Below, piece by piece: positions 8,161-18,525 of a stretch of DNA of 40,044 bases. The notes under the pieces were generated by a model that saw only the letters and a list, made by a program, of their open reading frames with translations, searched no databases and was not told the DNA's origin. The position numbers and the translations under genes were made by a program. Position 1 is the stretch's first letter, and every line of letters begins with the position of its first letter. The DNA is from an uncultured Rickettsiales bacterium (GTDB lineage Bacteria > Pseudomonadota > Alphaproteobacteria > Rickettsiales > UBA1997): positions 1 through 40,044 of the forward strand of contig CAJQHK010000012.1 in assembly GCA_905478165.1 (NCBI GenBank), written 5' to 3'.

Positions 8161-10659
8161 ATGACTATAAATAATAACGGTAAAAATCTTAAAGGAAAAC
8201 TAACTTTAGACCTTCCAAAAACTCTAGATATATCAAAAATTGGTGACTTTAAGGTAAAAAGTAAAAAAAGATCTCTAGAAAACATTAAAACAAATATAAA
8301 CTCAGGAAGTAGAGGTCTTAATAAGAATGAAATTGAGTATAGAAAAAAAGCTCTTGAAAATTATGACAAAAAAAAAGAGGACGGAGGTTTTTCTAACAAT
8401 AGTAGTGAAATATTAAATAAAATCAATCAAAGCTCAAAACCACTAAACAAGGTAGTAGAAGAAAAATTAGACACGGTAATTAAGGAGGTAGAAAAAAAAG
8501 AGGTTACAAAGCCAGAAGATAAAGATAGCAAGATTGTAGATAAAATTATATTTGAAGCGATAGAAGATAATTTTCAGGTAAAAAGTTTTAATATTAATGA
8601 AAAAATCAAAGCTAGCCTTGAGATTGATCGTAAAAAAGCAGAGGATGAAAAAAAGACCAAAGAGAAGTTAAAGCAAGATAAAGATATCGAAAAAGATAAG
8701 GATAAATTAAAAAATAAAAAGGTTAAGAAAGACTTCAGTAACGAAACTGAAGATGCCAATAGTAACAAAAAGAATCTAAAAAAAGATAGACGATCAAAAA
8801 AACAAATATTTATTATCGATGATGAGTCTGAAAATGTAAGATACAAAAAAAGAAAGAGGTCGAAAATAAAAGGTGAAAATTCCAAGGATTATAAAAAAAT
8901 CTCAAAGGAGGTTATATTACCGGAAATGATCCTAATATCAGATTTGGCTGATAGAATGAGTGAAAAAACTGGTGATGTAGTAAAAAAACTATTTTCAATG
9001 GGGGTTGTCGTAACTTCAAACCAAGCAATTGACGCTGAGACGGCAGAAATTATTATTGAAGAATTTGGCCATACATCTAAAAAAGTTACAGAATCAGATG
9101 TTGAAAAAGTTTTAGAGACTGAAGATGATTCTGGGTATGAAAAATTAACTAGACCACCAATTGTAACCATTATGGGCCATGTTGATCATGGAAAAACATC
9201 TCTCTTAGATGCCATCAGGTCAACTGATATTGCGTCTAGAGAGTCTGGTGGAATTACGCAGCATATAGGAGCTTCTAGGATTAAAACCAAAAAAAATAAA
9301 TATATAACTTTTATTGATACTCCTGGCCATAAAGCATTTAACGAAATGAGATCTCGTGGAGCCAATATTACTGATATAGTAATTTTAGTTGTTGCTGCAG
9401 ATGATGGTATTAAAGATCAAACTATAGAAGCAATAAAACATGCTAAAGAAGCCAAAGTTCCAATCATAATTGCGATCAATAAAATTGACAAACCAAATGC
9501 CGATCCTTCAAAAATTATTAATGACCTATATTCTCATAATATAGTCTCAGATGAAAAAGGTGGAGACTCAATGTTTGTTGAAGTGTCCGCGAAGGAGAGT
9601 ACTAATATCGATAAATTAGAAGAATCAATACTTCTTCAAGCTGAGATGTTAGAATTAAAATCAAGATTAGAGGGTAATGCCAAGGGCGTAGTTATAGAGA
9701 GCAGGGTTGACACCAACAAGGGTGTGATTGCCACCGTCTTAATATTGGAGGGATCGCTTGAGATATCAGATCTTATTGTAGTTGATAATGCTTACGGCAA
9801 AATTCGTAAAATAACTGACGATAAGGGTAGCAACTTAAAACAAGCTACGCCATCCATGGCCGTAGAAATTATGGGTCTTGATCTAGCTCCATCATCAGGA
9901 TCTTTCTTTTCCGAGGTTAAGGAAGAGAAGCAGGCTAGAGATATTATTGAATATAGAGTTAAGAAAGAAAAAGATAAAAGAAACTTAAAAAACAATCTTA
10001 AGTCAAAAGAAGATATATTCAAAACTGCTGGTAGTAATGCTAAAAAATATTTAAATATCATTATTAAAGCCGATGTTAACGGCTCTGCCGAAGCTCTTTC
10101 TGCAATGATGTCTGAAATTACTCATGACGAGGTCGAGGCAAAAATAATCCACTCAGCAACAGGAGCTATTAACGAAAGTGACGTAAATTTAGCTTCAGCT
10201 TCTAACGCATTAATTATTGGATTTAATGTTAAAGCGAACGCAACTGTACAAAGTTCAGCAAGAGAAAGTGAAGTTGATATCAGATATTATTCAGTAATAT
10301 ACAATGCCTCTGATGATGTCAAGACTCTTCTTAGTGCCATGCTTAACCCGGTGATTAATAAAAACCTCCTAGGTACCGTTGAAATTAGACAGGTTTATAA
10401 AATATCTGGTGTTGGTAAAATTGCTGGTGCCTACGTTACTAATGGCATAATTAAGAAAAACTCAAAAGTTAGACTATTAAGAGAAGGTATAACAGTTCAT
10501 GATGGTAACTTAAAAACCCTAAAAAGATTCAAAGATGACGTTAAGGAGGTAAAAAACGGATTAGAATGCGGTATTGCTATTGAAAACTTTCAAGATATTC
10601 AAGAGAAGGATATAATTGAGTGTTACGAAGTAACTGAAGAGAAAAGGTCAATTAAATAG
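8161..10659 (+). CDS. infB: Translation initiation factor IF-2
   Basis: IF-2 is the GTPase that places initiator tRNA on the 30S subunit and drives subunit joining. The 832-residue protein has a long lysine/glutamate-rich low-complexity N-terminal region (about 30-260). The IF2_N domain follows, then the G domain: GHVDHGKT at 339-346, DTPGH at 386-390, NKID at 440-443. Beta-barrel and C-terminal tRNA-binding domains complete it. AAAGGA at 8148-8153 is a good Shine-Dalgarno seven bases before the ATG, unlike most genes here. It follows nusA by 108 bases and ends convergent with holC; rbfA and truB do not follow. Confidence 0.97.
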   Translation: MTINNNGKNLKGKLTLDLPKTLDISKIGDFKVKSKKRSLENIKTNINSGSRGLNKNEIEYRKKALENYDKKKEDGGFSNNSSEILNKINQSSKPLNKVVEEKLDTVIKEVEKKEVTKPEDKDSKIVDKIIFEAIEDNFQVKSFNINEKIKASLEIDRKKAEDEKKTKEKLKQDKDIEKDKDKLKNKKVKKDFSNETEDANSNKKNLKKDRRSKKQIFIIDDESENVRYKKRKRSKIKGENSKDYKKISKEVILPEMILISDLADRMSEKTGDVVKKLFSMGVVVTSNQAIDAETAEIIIEEFGHTSKKVTESDVEKVLETEDDSGYEKLTRPPIVTIMGHVDHGKTSLLDAIRSTDIASRESGGITQHIGASRIKTKKNKYITFIDTPGHKAFNEMRSRGANITDIVILVVAADDGIKDQTIEAIKHAKEAKVPIIIAINKIDKPNADPSKIINDLYSHNIVSDEKGGDSMFVEVSAKESTNIDKLEESILLQAEMLELKSRLEGNAKGVVIESRVDTNKGVIATVLILEGSLEISDLIVVDNAYGKIRKITDDKGSNLKQATPSMAVEIMGLDLAPSSGSFFSEVKEEKQARDIIEYRVKKEKDKRNLKNNLKSKEDIFKTAGSNAKKYLNIIIKADVNGSAEALSAMMSEITHDEVEAKIIHSATGAINESDVNLASASNALIIGFNVKANATVQSSARESEVDIRYYSVIYNASDDVKTLLSAMLNPVINKNLLGTVEIRQVYKISGVGKIAGAYVTNGIIKKNSKVRLLREGITVHDGNLKTLKRFKDDVKEVKNGLECGIAIENFQDIQEKDIIECYEVTEEKRSIK

Positions 10660-10686
10660 ATTGCAATCTTAAAGCTAAGCCAAAGA

Positions 10687-11124
10687 TCACAGATTCTGTT
10701 TCTTCCAAACCCCAGACTCTCTTCTATAAAAATTAAGATTGTAGGATTTTTTCTTAGAAGATTTCCAAAAAGATCTAGCATCAGGGAGGTCGTTTGGACC
10801 AAAAAAATAGAATATTCTTTCAAAGTTTTTTATAAATTCCTCTGACTTCTCGGAAAACATGATTAAAAAATCAGCATCATTTAAATTTTCCTCCCTCTCA
10901 GTTAATAAAATTGGCTGGATCTTTAGATCAAAATCATCTTGATCGGTGATGTGTGGTAAAAATTTAGTTTTAGAAAAGTTCCAAAGTCCTAAATCTAATT
11001 TCCCTACCATCTCCTCATTTTCACATAAAATTAAGGCTTTTTTTTGCTGATCATAGATTTTAAGCAATAAGGGCGCTATCATCTTATGTAAAAGATCGTC
11101 AATTTGATAAAAATTAATTTCCAT
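10687..11124 (-). CDS. holC: DNA polymerase III chi subunit
   Basis: The 145-residue product fits the HolC family. It has an N-terminal I/N-F-Y-x-I-D segment, a helix ending in K-A-L-I-L-C, the LDLGLWNFSKTKFLPH block (about 43-58), a PILLT strand, and a C-terminal D-A-R-x-F-W-K plus G-x-W-K-K tail. Chi links the clamp loader to single-stranded DNA-binding protein in the replisome. It is six bases downstream of mnmG and is the last gene of the suhB-like/DUF2063/mnmG run. Divergence is normal for this family; the motif order gives the identification. Confidence 0.85.
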   Translation of the reverse strand: MEINFYQIDDLLHKMIAPLLLKIYDQQKKALILCENEEMVGKLDLGLWNFSKTKFLPHITDQDDFDLKIQPILLTEREENLNDADFLIMFSEKSEEFIKNFERIFYFFGPNDLPDARSFWKSSKKKSYNLNFYRRESGVWKKQNL

Positions 11125-11130
11125 TTATAT

Positions 11131-12987
11131 TTAATATATTTTCTTTAAATAGATTATAATTGCCATGATAGCAGCAGGAGTAACTCCGGGAGTTCTACTG
11201 GCAAGAGAAATATTTGTTGGCCTAGTAAAACTTAATTTTTCAACTACCTCATTAGAAAGACTCTTAATATTCTTGTAATCCAAATTATCTGGAATTATTA
11301 AAAACTCATCCTTTTTAAAAATTTCAATATCTTTTTTTTGCCTCTTAATATAAAAATAATAGAGCGCTTGAATAGAAATTTGCTCCTGATTCTCCTTCGA
11401 GATTGTCGCAAATTCTGGCCAAATTTCAATAATTTTAGTAAAATCTATATTATTCATTGACAATATTTCAAAAACATTCCTCTTAATACCATCCTGCTTA
11501 ATCTCCACTCCAAATTCCTTTAATTTTGCTGGAGTAATAATAATTTTATTTAATTTTTTCATATCCTCTTCTAGAGTTCTTTCTTTTTTCAAAAAAACTT
11601 CTTCCCTACCCTTCGTAACTAACCCAATATCTATACCGATTTTAGTCAACCTTAGATCAGCATTGTCTGAACGTAGTAAAAGACGGTATTCTGCCCTAGA
11701 TGTCAACATTCTGTAAGGCTCCAAAGTCCCAAGACGAACAAGATCATCAATCATCACGCCAATATAGCTATTTGTCCTACTTAAAGTGAATTCTTTGTCA
11801 GAATTTTTAACCTTTAATGCCGCGTTAACACCAGCAACAAGACCTTGTCCTGCAGCCTCTTCATAACCAGTTGTTCCATTAATTTGTCCTGCAAAAAAAA
11901 GATTTTTAACTTTTTTAGTCTCCAATGTAGGCTTTAATTCCCTTGGATCAATAAAATCATACTCAATAGCATAACCATATTGCATTATCTTAACATTTTC
12001 TAAACCTTTAATAGTTTTTAAAAATTTTAGCTGCGTTTCTTCAGGAAGAGATGTTGATATGCCATTAGGATAAATTAAATCAGAATTCAAACCTTCTGGT
12101 TCAAGAAAAATTTGATGCCTCTCCTTATCATAAAAGCGATCGATCTTATCTTCAATCGAGGGGCAGTAACGCGGACCAGAACCAGTGATATTACCATAAG
12201 AAATAGAACTAAATTCTAGATTATCTTTAATAATTTTATGAGTTTCCTTATTTGTATAAGTGATAAAGCAGCTGATTTGAGGAATTGTAATTTTTTTATT
12301 TAAAAAAGAAAAGGGTTTTGGAACTTTATCTCCCCCTTGAACCTCTAAATCGGAATAATCAATTGAGTCCTTGTGGATTCTTGGTGGTGTACCAGTTTTT
12401 AACCTCCCTAAGGAAAAGTTATATTTTTTTAACCTTTCTGAAATACCATTCGAAGCTTCTTCCCCAACTCTTCCTGCTAAAATTTGCTTTTTACCAATAT
12501 GAATCATACCAGAAAGAAAAGTTCCAGCAGTTAAAATAACTGATTTAGCTAAAAATTCTCCACCATCCACTGTAACCACCCCTTCAATTTGATTGTTTTT
12601 AATAATTAAATCAGAAATTTTATCAAAATATAAATCTAAATTTTGATAATTATTTAAAATCTTATTAACCGCCTCTTGATATAATTCTCTATCAGCCTGC
12701 GCCCTCGGCGAATGAACAGCTGCACCCTTACTGGCATTTAAAATCTTAAAATGAATACCAGACGAGTCAATGGCTCTACCCATTATACCATCTAAAGCAT
12801 CGATTTCACGCACAATTGTTCCCTTAGCAACCCCGCCAATCGCAGGATTACAAGACATTTGCCCAAGATTATCTTCCTTAATAGTAATCAACAAAGTCTT
12901 TGCACCCATTCTGGCGGCCGCTGTCGCAGCTTCAGCACCGCTATGTCCTCCACCAATTACAATTACATCGTAAATTTTATTATCCAT
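11131..12987 (-). CDS. mnmG: tRNA uridine-5-carboxymethylaminomethyl modification enzyme
   Basis: MnmG (GidA) acts with the GTPase MnmE to modify the wobble uridine U34 of several tRNAs, using FAD and folate-derived carbon. The N-terminal dinucleotide-binding motif is GGGHSGAE at 12-19. Family blocks SCNPAIGG and KTGTPPRI are present, and a helical C-terminal domain closes the 618-residue chain. Length is typical. Five bases separate it from the upstream DUF2063 gene and six from holC, so the four minus-strand genes are probably one transcript. The usual gidB-parA-parB neighbours are absent. Confidence 0.97.
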   Translation of the reverse strand: MDNKIYDVIVIGGGHSGAEAATAAARMGAKTLLITIKEDNLGQMSCNPAIGGVAKGTIVREIDALDGIMGRAIDSSGIHFKILNASKGAAVHSPRAQADRELYQEAVNKILNNYQNLDLYFDKISDLIIKNNQIEGVVTVDGGEFLAKSVILTAGTFLSGMIHIGKKQILAGRVGEEASNGISERLKKYNFSLGRLKTGTPPRIHKDSIDYSDLEVQGGDKVPKPFSFLNKKITIPQISCFITYTNKETHKIIKDNLEFSSISYGNITGSGPRYCPSIEDKIDRFYDKERHQIFLEPEGLNSDLIYPNGISTSLPEETQLKFLKTIKGLENVKIMQYGYAIEYDFIDPRELKPTLETKKVKNLFFAGQINGTTGYEEAAGQGLVAGVNAALKVKNSDKEFTLSRTNSYIGVMIDDLVRLGTLEPYRMLTSRAEYRLLLRSDNADLRLTKIGIDIGLVTKGREEVFLKKERTLEEDMKKLNKIIITPAKLKEFGVEIKQDGIKRNVFEILSMNNIDFTKIIEIWPEFATISKENQEQISIQALYYFYIKRQKKDIEIFKKDEFLIIPDNLDYKNIKSLSNEVVEKLSFTRPTNISLASRTPGVTPAAIMAIIIYLKKIY

Positions 12988-12992
12988 ATATT

Positions 12993-13682
12993 TTAATTAT
13001 TAATAATTTCATTATTAACATATTTTGCCAAAAAGTTTCCCACATCAACTTCATATTTATTATAAATTTCAAAGAGGCTTAAGGAATTTTTAATTTCTAT
13101 TAGAAAAATATAATCTAATTTTGATATTTTTTCCAACTTAACATGATTATTTTGACGATAAATTAAATAATTAATTATTCTCTTTTTTTTCTGATCAGAG
13201 TTTTTTTTAAGAAAAAAATTATAATAGGACTGCATCAAAAAAACGGATGGGTTTAATTGAAACTTTAGGTTAAATAGTTTTTCAGGAGGAATTTTACACA
13301 AATCTTCCTGACTTATAGATTCTGAATCTTCTTTTAAATATGACAGATGTTGAAACCATTCAAATTTAGATAAATCCCTTAAAAACTCAGATTTATCATG
13401 GCAAAAATTTTGTCCATAATTATCTAAATTACTACTTTTAGAAGGGTTCTTAGAAATAAATTCATAACTTATTTTGCAAAAATTTTCCTCACCTAGATAT
13501 CTATAAATAAATGGAAAAGTTATTTTAAGAGAATTTTTTAGAGTCTGAAAGAGGTTGTTGCGATAAATTTGAAATATTTTTTCTTTTTTTATTTTGCCAC
13601 CCTTAACAAGATTAAGAACATTATCTTTTTTATTATCATATAGATAATCAATAAAATTATCTTGTAATTTTTGTAAATTCAT
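12993..13682 (-). CDS. DUF2063 (HvfC/BufC N-terminal-type) protein
   Basis: The 229-residue protein matches the DUF2063 pattern. It begins L-Q-x-x-F, then has I-Y-R-N-N (about 38-42), a helix with [14 protein letters not shown]-x-F (about 53-68), P-S-x-S-S-N-L-x-x-Y-G, and a following L-x-x-L-x-x-x-E-W. In other bacteria this family is found beside DUF692 proteins in RiPP (bufferin/methanobactin-like) clusters. Here no DUF692 partner or precursor peptide is visible. It sits between the suhB-like gene and mnmG. The function is unknown; the second half is rich in lysine and aromatic residues and not clearly conserved. Confidence 0.7.
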   Translation of the reverse strand: MNLQKLQDNFIDYLYDNKKDNVLNLVKGGKIKKEKIFQIYRNNLFQTLKNSLKITFPFIYRYLGEENFCKISYEFISKNPSKSSNLDNYGQNFCHDKSEFLRDLSKFEWFQHLSYLKEDSESISQEDLCKIPPEKLFNLKFQLNPSVFLMQSYYNFFLKKNSDQKKKRIINYLIYRQNNHVKLEKISKLDYIFLIEIKNSLSLFEIYNKYEVDVGNFLAKYVNNEIINN

Positions 13683-13705
13683 TATTACGGCATTTTATAG
13701 AAAAA

Positions 13706-14380
13706 TTATCTTCTTGCAATAAAGTAAGAATCTTTTTCTTCAATAATTGCTCCTGACTCCAAAATATATAACTTCAAAGCATCTTTGAGATTTTTATTTG
13801 AAAAAATTACCTGATCAATCTTTCCTAAAATAAACTTAGCAATATCATCACTAACAGATCCACTAATTCTAATATCTTGATCTGAACATAAGTTGGCAAA
13901 TTTTATATTATCAATAGCAATTAGCGAATTATCCTTACTACTAATTTTAACTCTGCGATTATTGCAAAATAATGCTAGATTTTTAGCGCAGGTAAAAATC
14001 TGATTTGATGTTGGTAAAATCATGGCAGACTCTAAAACTTCTTTTTCACCATCAGCATTTATTTCGCCGTAAGAAATGAAAGATGAAAAGATAGGAATAG
14101 ATCGAGAAAAATTAACCATAGCCTCAATTGGACAAATTATATAAAACTCTTTATTGTCCGGATGTTCGCTAAGTTTTTTACCAGAAACCAGCTCTATATC
14201 AGCATTTCTACTAAACTCATTTACAATGATTTCAGAAACTTTTTGATGTGCAGCATTAGTAAATTTAGCTGCTGCATTATGATTATTTTGAAGATTTTCA
14301 ATCTCAACAAAATCTCTTAACAAAATATTTGAAGTATTTTCTAGGATCTTAACCATCCTATTTAAATTTGGCGTTCTCAT
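13706..14380 (-). CDS. SuhB-like inositol monophosphatase family protein lacking catalytic residues
   Basis: The N-terminus (R-T-P-N-L-N-x-M-V-K and L-L-R-D-F-x-E-x-E-N-L-Q-N) and overall order match alphaproteobacterial SuhB/IMPase. The metal-binding motif normally DPIDGTxNF reads CPIEAMVNF (around residues 83-91), so the first Asp, the second Asp and the Gly-Thr are gone. The upstream G-E-E motif is also not recognisable (K-K-L-S-E). At 224 residues it is about 30 shorter than active enzymes. It is therefore unlikely to be a phosphatase. E. coli SuhB acts with NusA in rRNA antitermination without needing catalysis, and a similar structural role is possible here, which is inference. It heads the run with DUF2063, mnmG and holC. 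Confidence 0.75.
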   Translation of the reverse strand: MRTPNLNRMVKILENTSNILLRDFVEIENLQNNHNAAAKFTNAAHQKVSEIIVNEFSRNADIELVSGKKLSEHPDNKEFYIICPIEAMVNFSRSIPIFSSFISYGEINADGEKEVLESAMILPTSNQIFTCAKNLALFCNNRRVKISSKDNSLIAIDNIKFANLCSDQDIRISGSVSDDIAKFILGKIDQVIFSNKNLKDALKLYILESGAIIEEKDSYFIARR

Positions 14381-14523
14381 CGTTACTTAAAGTAGTTATT
14401 TAATATTTCAATATCATCCTAAAAACAGTAATAGAAAGTTAGTTTATGGTGTTAGATTGTAAATTTATTCTCTATTGCCGTTTTTATAACTATAATAGGA
14501 AAATAAAATTAGTCAATTTATTG

Positions 14524-14663
14524 CTAACATGATCTACCAAGATTATCAACCGTAATACCAGTCATTGGATTTTTCTAATAATATTTACCTTAGGTTTGGC
14601 GTAATGATTACGGCAAGCTTTAAATCCTAAATTATCAAAAGAATAGATTTGATATGGCCACAT
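14524..14663 (-). pseudogene. Unidentified coding remnant
   Basis: The spacer 14381-14846 holds no intact gene. On the minus strand an ATG at 14663 opens a 33-codon frame beginning MWPYQIYSFDNLGF that stops at 14562. A second frame continues with MTGITVDNLGRSC, stopping at 14524. The peptide junction N-I-I-R-K / N-P-M-T-G looks like one coding sequence broken by a single-base frameshift. I do not recognise the family. The rest of the spacer is featureless apart from the hairpin at 14764-14806. Confidence 0.35.
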
Positions 14664-14763
14664 TTTAGTAGATATATTTTTAACAAAAATAAATAAAAAT
14701 ATTTCGAAAAAAACTGCTTTAAAGGTGGGAATTGGTATAATTATTTAGCGCCAATTGATTTTG

Positions 14764-14806
14764 AAAAAAGAAACAGGTTTTTAAAGAAATCTTTAAAATC
14801 TGTTTA
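14764..14806 (-). terminator. Probable terminator of lpxD
   Basis: On the minus strand an imperfect hairpin (AAACAG-TTTTAAAGA pairing with TCTTTAAAAA-CTGTTT, one mismatch and one bulge) is followed by CTTTTTTC. It lies about 40 bases after the lpxD stop codon. Confidence 0.6.
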
Positions 14807-14846
14807 AATCTAACTTCTACTGGAAATGTAAAGGTAAATAATTAAT

Positions 14847-15860
14847 TTAATTCCTTTTTATCAATTGCTGCATTTTAATTGTCGCTCGGTGCCAATCCTT
14901 AATCGCTACAGCAGGGATTCCTGCGACCATTTGCATTGGAGCAACATCCTTAATAACGCCGCTTTTTCCAGCAATTTTAGCTCCATCACCAACTTTTAAG
15001 TGTCCAGAAACCGAGACATTGCCGCCAATTTGTACAAAACGACCAATTTTTGAGCTACCAGCAACCCCAGAACTGGCGGCAATTACTGTGCCGCAGCCAA
15101 CCTCAACATTATGAGCAATCTGAACCAGATTATCAATTTTTACCTGATCAGAAATAATGGTATTACCAATGGCTCCACGATCAATACAGGAATTAGCTCC
15201 AATATCAACTCCATTACCAATTTTTACTATTCCTAATTGTAAAATTTTATGATTAACACCTTTATTATGAACATATCCAAAGCCATCTTGGCCAATTTTG
15301 ACACCACTATTTATAAGACAATTATCACCAATTTCAGTAAATGAAATATTGCAAAGTGATTTAATAATAGTGTTATTGCCAATCACCACATTATCTCCGA
15401 TGCAGCTATTAACATCAATGACAACATTATTGCCAATCGTAACGTTTTTACCAATATGGACTCCTGGCATTATGATGACATTTTGACCAATTTTAGCATC
15501 AATCATTGACTCCTTTTGGTAAGAAGTATTTTCTTGATAAAGATGTGATATCAATTGGCTGTAGGCGAAATATGGATCGTCACAAATTAAAGCAATAATA
15601 TTTTTTGGTTTTTTAGGTAAATATTTTTGACTTAAAAAGCAATAGCCTGCCTTGCTATTTTCAAGAAGTGAAAAATAGGGGGCTGAATGAAGGAAGGAAA
15701 TTTCACCCTCAATTGCATTATCTAAAGTCGCAACCTCAAAAACTTTATTACTTAGACTACCTTCATTACCCTCCTCTAAAATAGAGTTAGTGAATTTTAA
15801 AATTTCTGCCAAGGTCAGAAACTCTCTCTTTTTCTTAAAAAATTTTGAATTTATACTCAT
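14847..15860 (-). CDS. lpxD: UDP-3-O-acylglucosamine N-acyltransferase
   Basis: LpxD adds the N-linked hydroxyacyl chain in the third step of lipid A synthesis, using acyl-ACP. The 337-residue protein has an N-terminal uridine-binding domain (to about residue 110) and a long left-handed beta-helix of hexapeptide repeats (repeated I/V-G-x-N-V/x). The helix carries the catalytic-histidine region V-Q-I-A-H-N-V. A C-terminal helical tail closes it. Its presence indicates the cell makes LPS, unlike Anaplasmataceae. Usual partners fabZ and lpxA are not adjacent; it follows virB11 by 22 bases. Confidence 0.96.
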   Translation of the reverse strand: MSINSKFFKKKREFLTLAEILKFTNSILEEGNEGSLSNKVFEVATLDNAIEGEISFLHSAPYFSLLENSKAGYCFLSQKYLPKKPKNIIALICDDPYFAYSQLISHLYQENTSYQKESMIDAKIGQNVIIMPGVHIGKNVTIGNNVVIDVNSCIGDNVVIGNNTIIKSLCNISFTEIGDNCLINSGVKIGQDGFGYVHNKGVNHKILQLGIVKIGNGVDIGANSCIDRGAIGNTIISDQVKIDNLVQIAHNVEVGCGTVIAASSGVAGSSKIGRFVQIGGNVSVSGHLKVGDGAKIAGKSGVIKDVAPMQMVAGIPAVAIKDWHRATIKMQQLIKRN

Positions 15861-15882
15861 TTTTGTTAAATTTTATTACTCC

Positions 15883-16881
15883 TTATTGGGAGTTAATCTG
15901 GTCATCAAGATATCTAAAATAGATGTTGGAGACAAATCTCACACCCTTATCGCCTCTTTTTAATTGCACTACAATATCTATTACATTTTTAATATATTTT
16001 AAAATTTCGTCTGGAGACATTCCTAAATTTGCCTGCATAACCATCAGCTTCAATTGCTCTAAAGCCATCGATGGCGTATCAGCATGAAGAGTAGAAATTG
16101 ATCCAGGATGGCCAGTATTAATGGCTCTGAGAAAACTAAAGGCTTCAGCGCCACGAAGCTCGCCAACAATAATACGGTCCGGACGAAGACGAAGACACGC
16201 CTCAATTAGGCTTTGAGTGTTAACATTTGCCCTACCCTGACCACCTTTTGATGACAATAAATTCACTTTATTTGGATGGTTACTAAGATCAATTTCTCTT
16301 GCATCCTCAATAGTAATTAATCTTTCATCGGGTGGAATAGCCCTTAACATGGCGTTGGAAAAGGTAGTTTTTCCTGTAGAGGTACCGCCGCTAACAATGA
16401 TATTTTTTTTGTATAAAACTGCCTTCTGCAAGAAATCTTTAATTTTTCCAGCTTTCAGTAATTCACCTAATATGACATCTTTCTGATTTACTTCTTCGGT
16501 AATTTTAATAGTATCGAAAGCCTGCATTTTTTCATAATCATCTAGAGTCCAACTAAAGGCGGATTTCTTTCTAATTGACATGATGACTTTGGTATTCTCG
16601 CATGCTGGAGGAAATACAATTTGAATCCGATAGCCATCTGGCAATGTTGCCGAAAGTAACGGCTCTTCTTCGCTGATTCTTTGATCTGTTGCCTGAGCAA
16701 CCAATCTCGCTAAATCCTTTAGATGATTAAGGTCGAAGGCAGGTAAAAATTTTTTTATCATATCACCCTTATATTCAATCCACAACTCTTTGGGTTCGTT
16801 GATAGATATTTCACTTACACCATCTTTTTCTAAAAATTGCTTTAAAGGTAATAAATATGAGTTTAAGGCAGCTATTGACAT
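15883..16881 (-). CDS. virB11: Type IV secretion ATPase VirB11
   Basis: VirB11 is the hexameric traffic ATPase on the inner-membrane face of the type IV secretion system. The 332 residues show an N-terminal domain, Walker A GGTSTGKT at 165-172, a Walker B region RIIVGELRG at 236-244, and the His box GHPGSISTLHAD at 258-269. Length and motifs are intact, so it looks functional. Its start codon overlaps the porin stop by one base. The customary neighbours virB8, virB9, virB10 and virD4 are not in the window; the rest of the apparatus must lie elsewhere if the system works. Confidence 0.95.
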   Translation of the reverse strand: MSIAALNSYLLPLKQFLEKDGVSEISINEPKELWIEYKGDMIKKFLPAFDLNHLKDLARLVAQATDQRISEEEPLLSATLPDGYRIQIVFPPACENTKVIMSIRKKSAFSWTLDDYEKMQAFDTIKITEEVNQKDVILGELLKAGKIKDFLQKAVLYKKNIIVSGGTSTGKTTFSNAMLRAIPPDERLITIEDAREIDLSNHPNKVNLLSSKGGQGRANVNTQSLIEACLRLRPDRIIVGELRGAEAFSFLRAINTGHPGSISTLHADTPSMALEQLKLMVMQANLGMSPDEILKYIKNVIDIVVQLKRGDKGVRFVSNIYFRYLDDQINSQ

Positions 16882-18506
16882 TAAAATTTGAATAAAGTTC
16901 CTATTAAAATAACATAACCATCATTATCAGCAATCTGCCTTTGGGATGGTGGTAACGACCCTTGATTAAGAATATCAGGTCCATTAAGAAATTTAGCATT
17001 ATTTGAGTTAAAATCAAATTTTGCTAATTCTAAATATGATTTTAGAGATTTTTTTAATTTATAATCAATACTAAAGACGGTAACTTGATAAATATTTTTT
17101 TGAAAATTAGACTTTAAATAAGTCAATGAAGATCCCACAGGACCTATTTCATAAGAGATGCCAGCGTTTAAATAATATGAATCTTTAAATCTACTAATAT
17201 CTTGAGTGCAATTTTGATTATTAAGAGTTAAGTTTGAATTATAGTCACAAGAATAAATGCCTGATTTTGGAGTCATAGAATCACCCCAATTGCCGTAAGA
17301 CCCTCCAAGCGTAAAACCAAAATAAGTAAACATTAGACCAACTTCGTAAGAATTTAAATTATTTTGATCGTAAATATTGTTAATTTTTCCATATTCTCCA
17401 GTAATTGAGGCGCCAAAACCAATATTATTAAAATAGTTAGAATAATTTAGCCCCCAAGAATAAATATTTCCAAGATCAAGAGCTGTGTCATTGTTCGAGT
17501 CTAATTCTAAATCATTTTTAGCATTTATTACATAGCCAAAACCAACCTGAAAACCATCAATTCTATTGGTGTAATAGTTTAATTTTAAAGAATTTTGTAA
17601 GTTACCTAAACTATTATCATCATTAATTCTGTTATTACTTTTGTTACCGCCAAAACCGAATAATTTATTAGAATTTTGATTGTCATAATTATTATCGGAA
17701 ATATTGTGATAAAAACCGGTAGCATAACCACCGTGAGAAATTGGAGTTGTGGGAAGTAAAATAAATTTTGGCAGTTTTATCTTTGAACAATTGCCGCTTT
17801 CAAAAATAGTAGAATTTAAAGAATTGTAACCATCACATAACCCAATTTGATTAACATCTCCATCATTACCATTTCGTAATATTGGTAAATTTAAATATCT
17901 CAGATATCCTCCACTTACGCCCCCAGAACCTCTAGCAAAACTATGAGTAGAGATTGCCATTTTTTTGTTAGTAGCAATATTCTTGCCAAACTCAAATTTA
18001 CCAAATTTTTCCTGAAAAAATAAGTATGATTTTTCTAAATATGAATGATATTGATCATTTTGATCGCTTTTATTGGTATAATTTGCCACTATATTACCAA
18101 AAAAGCCAATTTTTTTTGTTTTTGAGTATTTTTTTGTAACTTTTAATGATGAGTTAATTTTTGCATAAAAATTACCACTATCATTCTTAACTTTATTGCT
18201 ATTTATTTGGTTAAAATAGGTATTTTGATTTTTGTAGGAATAATTTGTGTTAAGAGAATTTTTTTGTTCTAAAATTATAGAGTCTGATAATTTAATTTTT
18301 TTTGCAAAGGATTGGCCTGGAAATAAAAATAAAAACAAAACAACAATCCCTCGCAAGAGGTAGTTACAATCTTTGATTTTTACGAAGACTCTATTGTGGA
18401 TAGTTCTATCTAGGTCAATTTTATCAAGATTTAAACCTTCCTTAAGATAAACAACAAAGAATTTTTTTTGCTGTTGAAGCGTAGATATTTTGCTGGGAAT
18501 CGTCAT
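16881..18506 (-). CDS. Outer-membrane beta-barrel porin
   Basis: This looks like a Gram-negative diffusion porin. A hydrophobic signal core (RGIVVLFLFLFPGQSFA) ends in a probable cleavage site after SFA. A long asparagine-, tyrosine- and glycine-rich chain of alternating polar/hydrophobic strands follows. It includes a F-G-K-F-E-F-G-K-N block typical of the porin strand after loop 2, and ends in a terminal phenylalanine (T-L-F-K-F). I chose ATG 18506, which has GAGGGGG upstream. That leaves about 45 residues before the signal core, longer than normal. A TTG close to the core (about 18345) would give a conventional signal peptide but lacks a ribosome site. Substrate is unknown. It lies between kbl and virB11. 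Confidence 0.75.
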   Translation of the reverse strand: MTIPSKISTLQQQKKFFVVYLKEGLNLDKIDLDRTIHNRVFVKIKDCNYLLRGIVVLFLFLFPGQSFAKKIKLSDSIILEQKNSLNTNYSYKNQNTYFNQINSNKVKNDSGNFYAKINSSLKVTKKYSKTKKIGFFGNIVANYTNKSDQNDQYHSYLEKSYLFFQEKFGKFEFGKNIATNKKMAISTHSFARGSGGVSGGYLRYLNLPILRNGNDGDVNQIGLCDGYNSLNSTIFESGNCSKIKLPKFILLPTTPISHGGYATGFYHNISDNNYDNQNSNKLFGFGGNKSNNRINDDNSLGNLQNSLKLNYYTNRIDGFQVGFGYVINAKNDLELDSNNDTALDLGNIYSWGLNYSNYFNNIGFGASITGEYGKINNIYDQNNLNSYEVGLMFTYFGFTLGGSYGNWGDSMTPKSGIYSCDYNSNLTLNNQNCTQDISRFKDSYYLNAGISYEIGPVGSSLTYLKSNFQKNIYQVTVFSIDYKLKKSLKSYLELAKFDFNSNNAKFLNGPDILNQGSLPPSQRQIADNDGYVILIGTLFKF

Positions 18507-18525
18507 AGCCACCCCCTCAGCACCA

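Noticed and set aside
8574-9170. Minus-strand open frames opposite infB
   Set aside because: They mirror the lysine/glutamate-rich low-complexity part of IF-2, giving phenylalanine/serine-rich nonsense.
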